From Lenzites betulinus (taxonomy: Eukaryota > Basidiomycota > Agaricomycetes > Polyporales > Polyporaceae), in assembly GCA_022264855.1 (NCBI GenBank), contig JABYQU010000001.1, positions 2,170,001-2,234,000 of the forward strand: 64,000 bases of DNA, written 5' to 3'. The stretch's first letter is position 1, and every line of letters starts with the position of its first letter. Below, piece by piece: positions 56,532-64,000 of this stretch. Below the pieces are notes generated by a model. That model did not search any database, was not told where the DNA came from, and worked only from the letters and a program-made list of their open reading frames with translations. Both the position numbers and the translations under genes were made by a program.

Positions 56532-57321
56532 CTACTGCCACTGCGCCTTGTCCCACGCCGGGTCCTGCAAAAACGCACACAGGACCTTGCTGCCCGTCTG
56601 TCCAGCGCGCATCCGTCAGTCAGCGTACGCATACATACACGAAGGACGGGGGGCGGGGGACGCACCTGGAGGAGGGGGTGGCCGGCGACGATGGTGAGGA
56701 AGCGCTCGAGGCCCTCGCGCCGGCTCTCGATGACCTCGTCCGAGAAGCGGTTCGTGAAGACCTTGCCGGGGAGCGGCGGGATGTTCACGCGCGTGGACTC
56801 GCGCTCGAGGATGTCGCGGAAGGCCTCGAAGTCGGAGTAGCGGCGGCGCACGACCGAGTGCCGCAGCTTGAACGCGGGGATGTTCGTCTGGCGGGCGGGC
56901 GGTGGCGGTTGGCGAGGGTATGAGAATGGAGATTGTAGAGTGGAGAGTGAGTAGGGAAAGAGAGGAGAGAGGGGGACGAGCCGCACCTTGCACACGATCT
57001 CGTAGTCCGTGTACATCTTCCGTCCGAACCCTGCGCGCACACACACGCACAAGCACACACTCAGCTCCACTCCTGCACAGACAAGCCGCCCGGGCACGCG
57101 ACTCACCGTGTGTCTGCGGATTGCGCACCTCGATCTCGAGGAAGCTCTCCGGGACGCTGTACATCTCCTCGATCTGCGAGTCGCACCGCAACAAGTCAGG
57201 CTCGCGGGATGCGGCGCGGGAGAGAGGAGAGGTGGGGAAGACGACGTACAGTCTGCTCGCGCCCGCCGAGGCGGGGCTCGTCGAAGACGCTCGCGCGGGC
57301 GAAGGGGGAGACGGTGGCCAT
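56532..57321 (-). CDS. SNX3: Sorting nexin 3 (PX domain)
   Basis: Snx3/Grd19 binds PI3P on endosomes and works with retromer to recycle cargo to the Golgi. Exon 1 is [20 protein letters not shown]. The next exons read [20 protein letters not shown] and [14 protein letters not shown], then [20 protein letters not shown], with [19 protein letters not shown] and [20 protein letters not shown] following. The PI3P-binding RRYSDF motif and the PPLPGK loop are intact. A final exon reads [16 protein letters not shown]. The whole is about 160 residues, with the PX domain filling most of it, as in other Snx3 proteins. Introns fit at about 57253-57178, 57108-57034, 56984-56890 and 56666-56600. Confidence 0.95.
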
Positions 57322-57778
57322 CGCGGGAGCGTGGGCGGGGGGAAGGAGGAGAACTTGAAGGTGGGAAGAGGGAAGAGGGATGCGAGGCGGCGAGCCAAGC
57401 GCGGGTCGCTTGATTACAGACGGCGCTTACGCAGGCGCTCGTACTCGACCTTGCGGGCGGAGGCGGGCCTCGATGGAGTCACTCGAGTGGGGTGCGATTC
57501 GTACAGATGTGCATGGCATTCAAGACGCGGAGAACAAGCAGTAGGACAGGACATGTGGACAGGGCGCAGGTGCGAATCCAAGCACGCGGCATCGTAGATC
57601 GTGGTGTACAATGGGAGGCAGTCTACTATAGCTACCAATCGCGGGGAACAGTGCAGTCCGGACTCATGAGATGGGAAATATACATTTTGCTAGATCTGTC
57701 GCCTGCAAAACGATAAACGCTGTGAGCAAGTCACGCCACGAACACGGACGAGCGGCACTCACAAATCACCCTCGCTCG
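57322..57778. other. Intergenic region upstream of SNX3
   Basis: 457 bp holding the SNX3 promoter and the 3' UTR of the next minus-strand gene. No gene is seen. Confidence 0.5.
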
Positions 57779-60700
57779 CTAATACCGCCTGTCGTCCCGC
57801 CCGTACACATACGGCAGCGGCGGGGGCGTCCGCCCGCGCCCCATCCGCGCACCGACGTCCCCCCTTCGCTCATACCCGCCATACTCGCGCTCCCGCACGT
57901 TCAAGTACTCCCGCTCGCGCCCCGGACTCCCCGGGTAGCGCATGTCGTCGTAGTACCCCGCGGGCGGCGGGGGCGGGGGCGGCGTGCGGATGCGCAGGGG
58001 CGGAGGCGGCGGGGGCGGGTAGTCCCCGACGACGACGCGCTCGTCCGCGTAGTAAGAGTACGCGTCGTCGCGCGCGCGCTTGAGTGGCGGCGGGCGCATG
58101 TCGTCGGAAGCGCCGCTCCGCCGCAGCGGGCTCGGGCTGCGTGGGCGCACGCGCGAGTAGGACGCTGCGGGGGGCGCGGGCGGCAGCGGCAGCGGCGGCT
58201 CGACGGCGTACCGGCTGCGGTCGCGCTCGCGTTCGAGGTACGCAGTGCGGTCGTCTGGGTACGGGTCGGTGAGGCGGGCGCTGAGGGAGCGGTCGTAGGC
58301 GCGGGCGGGGGGAGGCACGTCGGGCGGGGCGGGGTATGCGGAGCGGCGCTCGCGCTCTTCGCGTGTCTCCCAGGTGTGCGGGAGGACGTCGCGCTCGACG
58401 AAACGCGCGTCGTGGTCCCGGTCGCGCTCGTACTCGCGCGTGCGGTCGCGGTCCCATGCGCGTGGGGGCTCGGTCCAGTCGTCGCTGGGGGCGTAGGGCC
58501 GCTCGTTGTCGCGCCAGTCGCGCGGCGGGTAGGAGTGTGGCGGGGAGGGCGGGAGGCGCCTGCTGGGGTCGGGCGGGGGCTCGCGGTATGCTTCGCCGGC
58601 GGGGACCCAGGAGCGGTCGCGGGGGGGATACTCGGCTGGGCTTGGGGAGGGACGACGGTAGGACAGACGGCTCTCTGCAGGGCGCAGATGGGTGGTGTCG
58701 ATGTCCATCTGTTCTGGTGCGGCGGACGCAGGGGCAGGGGCAGGAGCAGAGACAGGCGGCGCAGCAGGGACAGGAGCGGGAGCAGGGGTAGGGGCAGCAG
58801 CAGAGGCAGGAGGACCAGGGCGTCGTTCAGATGTGAAGCGGTCCTGCTCGGGGCCAGGGCCGGGGCGGTATGAGAGACGGTCCCTCGCCTGCGGCTCTCC
58901 GCCAGGGCGGAACTCACGAACGTCAGATCGCACAGGAGAACGGGCCGGAGATGACGGTCTCAAGAATGAACGTGGGGGCTCGTCGCGGGCGACAGAAGGT
59001 GCACGATAGGGTCGTGCAGCAGCGGCGTGGCCGCGGTCGCTCCCAGCTGGGGTTGAGGGCCGGGTAAAGCGATCTGCTGCTGTGAAGTTACGCTCCTCAG
59101 GGTGTGGGGCTGGGCGTTCGGCGGGCGCTGAGCTTGGTGCGTTGCGAGTGTCGGCAGGCCGAGCAGCGAGACGCTCAGTGGTGACCGGAGGTGGCCTAGG
59201 TGGCCGACTGCGAGAGCGAGGCCGGAGCTGGCGGTCATCTGGTGGAACAGGGTTCGACAGACGTTCTTCCAGAGAAGGTGGTGCATTGGCGGGCCGCCCG
59301 ATACGGTCTTCCAAGCGAGGCATGGGCCGGTCTTCCTGCCTCGCTGGAGGCTGGCTGATACGTTCATGAAGACTGGGTGCACGGCTGATGCGCTCTTCGA
59401 GGGGTACAGGACGTGCAGCACGCTCATCGGGCTGTGTCAGACGAGCGGGGCGCTCTTCCAGCACAGGGCGAGGAGGCACAGAGGCAGGTAGAGAGGTGAC
59501 AGGAGCACGACTGATGCGTTCCTCCAGCGAGGGAGGACGGCGTTCTTCCAGCACAGGTTTCGCTGACCGGTCTATAGCAGCAGACGTGCGTCTATCATCC
59601 ACAGATGCCGGGACATAACGGTCGACTACAGGAGGACGACGATCGTCGCTCGGGCGACGTTCTGCAGATGGCGCAGGAACTGGCGGAGGCGGCCCACGGC
59701 GATCATCCACAGGTCTAGCAAATCTGTCACTGGCAGCAGGTGAGGCCGGGCGTCGACGCTCTTCAGGTATCCCAGAGCGTTCTGAAGTCGTCACAGGTAG
59801 CGGGCGTTTATCATCCGGCCTGGGAGCACGGTCTGCAACAGCTGGCGGAGGGGGACGACGGTCTTCAACCAGCTTAGTGTGGTTGTCAGAGCCAGAAGGT
59901 GGAGGTGGAGGACCACGACGATCATCAGCAGGAGGCGGAGCGGCCTTTGCGCTACGATCGGTGGCAGTCCCAGCTGAAGCACCCTGACGCTCGTCAGGCA
60001 AAGGTGGTCGCGGAGCGTTCGCATCCAGAGGGGGGCGGATGATCGCGCGCTCTTCCCCAAGCGTGCGGTAGGGGCGCGAAGGACTCTTGTTAGCGAGACG
60101 TGGAGAGGTGTCGTCCGAGCCTTTGCTGTCGTACCGGCGCGGAGGATACCTCGGTTCGTAGCGCCGAGTCTCAGGAGAGCGAGGACTGCGCGCACGGTCG
60201 TCGGTGCGCCTGTCGCGGAAATCCCTAGGCGGCGGCCGTCCGCGATCGCGGTCAAAGTCCTTGTCCCGCTCTCGCTCACGGTCACGGTCGTACGGCCTTT
60301 GATCCCTGTTGTCGTTCGTGTTGTTGCCATTGCCATGTCCTGGCACACTTGTATTGCCCAGCCTGGGTGACTCGGCTGGAACACGCCCGCCAGGCGTGTC
60401 AGCCTCGTTGCGCGGGTAGCGTTCGTTTACGCTGCCGCGACGGGCGTAGGGAGGAGCGCGCCGCGGGTCTTCCTTGCCATTCGCGATGGTAATCTTGAGA
60501 GAGGGCTCACCAGAAGGACCCAAGCTAGACGCAGCGCCCTTATCGGGACTTGGGCGCGTGGTAGAAAGAGGCTCAAGACGACCGAGTCCGGGCGGGCCCA
60601 TACGCAGGCTGCTGTCCTCATTCTCATAGCGCTTGTTGCCGGTGCTGGCAGACGTGGCAGGTTTGGGCGGGAGAGGATCATCGTACCTGAGAGACGGACG

Positions 60701-61479
60701 CTTTTCGGGAGACTGTGGGAGCTGTTGGTGCATGTTTGGTTAGCGGTCAATAGCGAGGGAACAATAGGGAGAGGTAGCACATTGTTCTTCGGGGCCTCGC
60801 TCACGGAGGAACGGTGGGGGAGCGGCTTGGGCCCGTCGCGGGGATGGGGGCTTTGGGAAGGCAAGCGAGCAGCAGACTGGCTCAAGAGAGAGCCCCCGGA
60901 GGCAAGCCTAGCAGTAGAGGGAGCCGTGTTGTCTTTAGAGAGCAAGGTGAGACCAGGGGGAGAGGACTCTGCAGGGACCTGGTCAGGGTGAGGCGGGACG
61001 TGCGAGCCCAGAAGAGACTTGGGACCCAGATAGACACTAGCGAGAGCAGCAGGTTGAGGGACAGGACGGAAGAGCTCGTGCTGGTTGTTCTTGATGGTCT
61101 GCTTGAGACGCTCGAGGATCTCGAGGTCGTTCTGGCCTGGCTGAGCTGGCATGGGCTGCGAGAGAGACTGAGGAGGAAAGAACTGGGTAGACTGAAGCTG
61201 TGTCTGGAACGGGGAGCCTGCGAGAGGAGACATGCCGGCGAAGGGGTAGGGGAAGGAGGCGGGCGGGAAGACAAAGGGGCTGGGCGGGGCGATTGGGGTA
61301 TTGACCGCGAAGGGCGGGGCGAGGAGGGTGGCGGGGTCGTCGTAGTCGTAGTCGTAGTCGGTGTTGTTGAGGGCGGGGAGGAAGGAGCCCTCTGCGCCGT
61401 CGGTAAGGGTGGTGACGGTGCGCTCGCGGGGGAGGGCGCTGCCACGGCCTTTGCGCTTCTTGTTTTGCCTTGTCGCCAT
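57779..61479 (-). CDS. Large Arg/Pro-rich disordered protein, unknown function
   Basis: The ATG at 61479 begins MATRQNKKRKGRGSALPRER. A short helical block follows, LEILERLKQTIKNNQHELFR ending in PVPQPAAL, perhaps the only folded or binding element. The rest is low-complexity: RDRERERDKDFDRDR stretches, DDRRGPPPPP units and a run of degenerate repeats around the core LEERISRAP (about 59250-59560). The C-terminus is Pro-rich and ends YGRDDRRY. One short intron near 60784-60725 keeps the frame (KNN joined to LPQSPEKR). About 1,200 residues. The Arg/Asp/Glu mixed-charge composition is typical of nuclear RNA-processing proteins, but that is inference from composition. It starts 406 bp from KRS1, transcribed the other way. 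Confidence 0.65.
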
Positions 61480-61885
61480 CTGTGGGTCCACCAGCCCACG
61501 CTGCCGATACCCGACCGCGCGATCTCCGCTTGCGCTCTCGTCCAGCGTCGCTCTGGGCGTGCACTCTGGGTACACACAGCGAAGAAGACAAGTACGAGGA
61601 CGAGGACGAGGACGAGGAGAGCCGGAGAAAGCAGAGTGGCGACGTCGATCTGCTTATCGCCTTCAATCGCCCACTTACGCAGGATCTAAGCAGATCTATG
61701 CGGCGAGCTATTCGTGGGAGCGGCTGAGGTAAGCGGACGTCATTCGCGGTGAGGGTTCTCTGGGGCGTGACTCGAGCGCAGAGAGCGAAAAGTATCTTGA
61801 GTGCATGCTCAGACTGATTTCCCTTAGATCTTCCCTCCGTCTCCGTCCTCCTCCTCCTCCCCGCGCCCTCCCACCCCGACGCACC
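61480..61885. promoter_or_regulatory. Shared divergent promoter region
   Basis: 406 bp separate the start codons of the disordered-protein gene (-) and KRS1 (+), so the promoters overlap or are shared. A GAGGAC direct repeat (about 61597-61617) and C/T-rich DNA before the KRS1 ATG are visible. Confidence 0.45.

Positions 61886-64000
<2,115 letters not shown>

Noticed and set aside
55542..56840. 432-codon plus-strand open frame
   Set aside because: Reads through GGC1 introns in the wrong frame and then runs antisense to SNX3.

Overview
The window reads as a nuclear stretch of a filamentous basidiomycete, probably an Agaricomycete. The genes are GC-rich and cut by many short introns of about 50-65 nt with GTRNGT...YAG borders. 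Several families fit that group: a divergent G-alpha subunit, a Zn2Cys6 factor with its cluster at the C-terminus, an F-box protein, a family-2 O-methyltransferase and a Ty3/gypsy element with a chromodomain. No prokaryotic, organellar or CRISPR-like structure was seen. Exon borders are my own reading of splice signals and frame continuity. Gene ends are firmer than internal junctions.

Left arm (1-21,249): a 5'-truncated FHA-Ser/Thr kinase of the Chk2/Rad53 kind (+), a Zn2Cys6 regulator (-), a securin-like protein (+), a HAM1-like protein (+), glyoxalase I (-), a large disordered protein with a conserved C-terminal block (+), and an unusual G-alpha subunit (-) whose catalytic Gln is Ala.

Mobile island (about 21,600-33,200): an apparently intact, very young LTR retrotransposon at 22,195-31,404. 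It has two 254-bp LTRs identical by eye, a perfect 5-bp target duplication and one uninterrupted 2,816-codon Gag-Pol frame. The frame carries a chromodomain and then an extra C-terminal segment of about 290 residues, which looks like an embedded ORF with its own TATA box and leader. A cluster of AT-rich palindromes lies on one side and a hAT transposase remnant on the other, so older DNA transposons probably occupied the site first.

Right arm (34,242-64,000): a membrane-anchored protein of unknown function (+), an O-methyltransferase (+), an F-box protein (+), the ribosome-assembly GTPase NOG1 (-), an Xaa-Pro aminopeptidase with a long N-terminal extension (-), a gene-poor stretch of about 3.9 kb, an MFS sugar transporter with a 13-nt micro-exon (+), the mitochondrial GTP/GDP carrier GGC1 (+), the sorting nexin SNX3 (-), a large Arg/Pro-rich disordered protein (-), and lysyl-tRNA synthetase (+, cut by the window end). 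These are mostly unrelated housekeeping and signalling genes. I see no biosynthetic cluster, and the single O-methyltransferase has no obvious partner enzymes.
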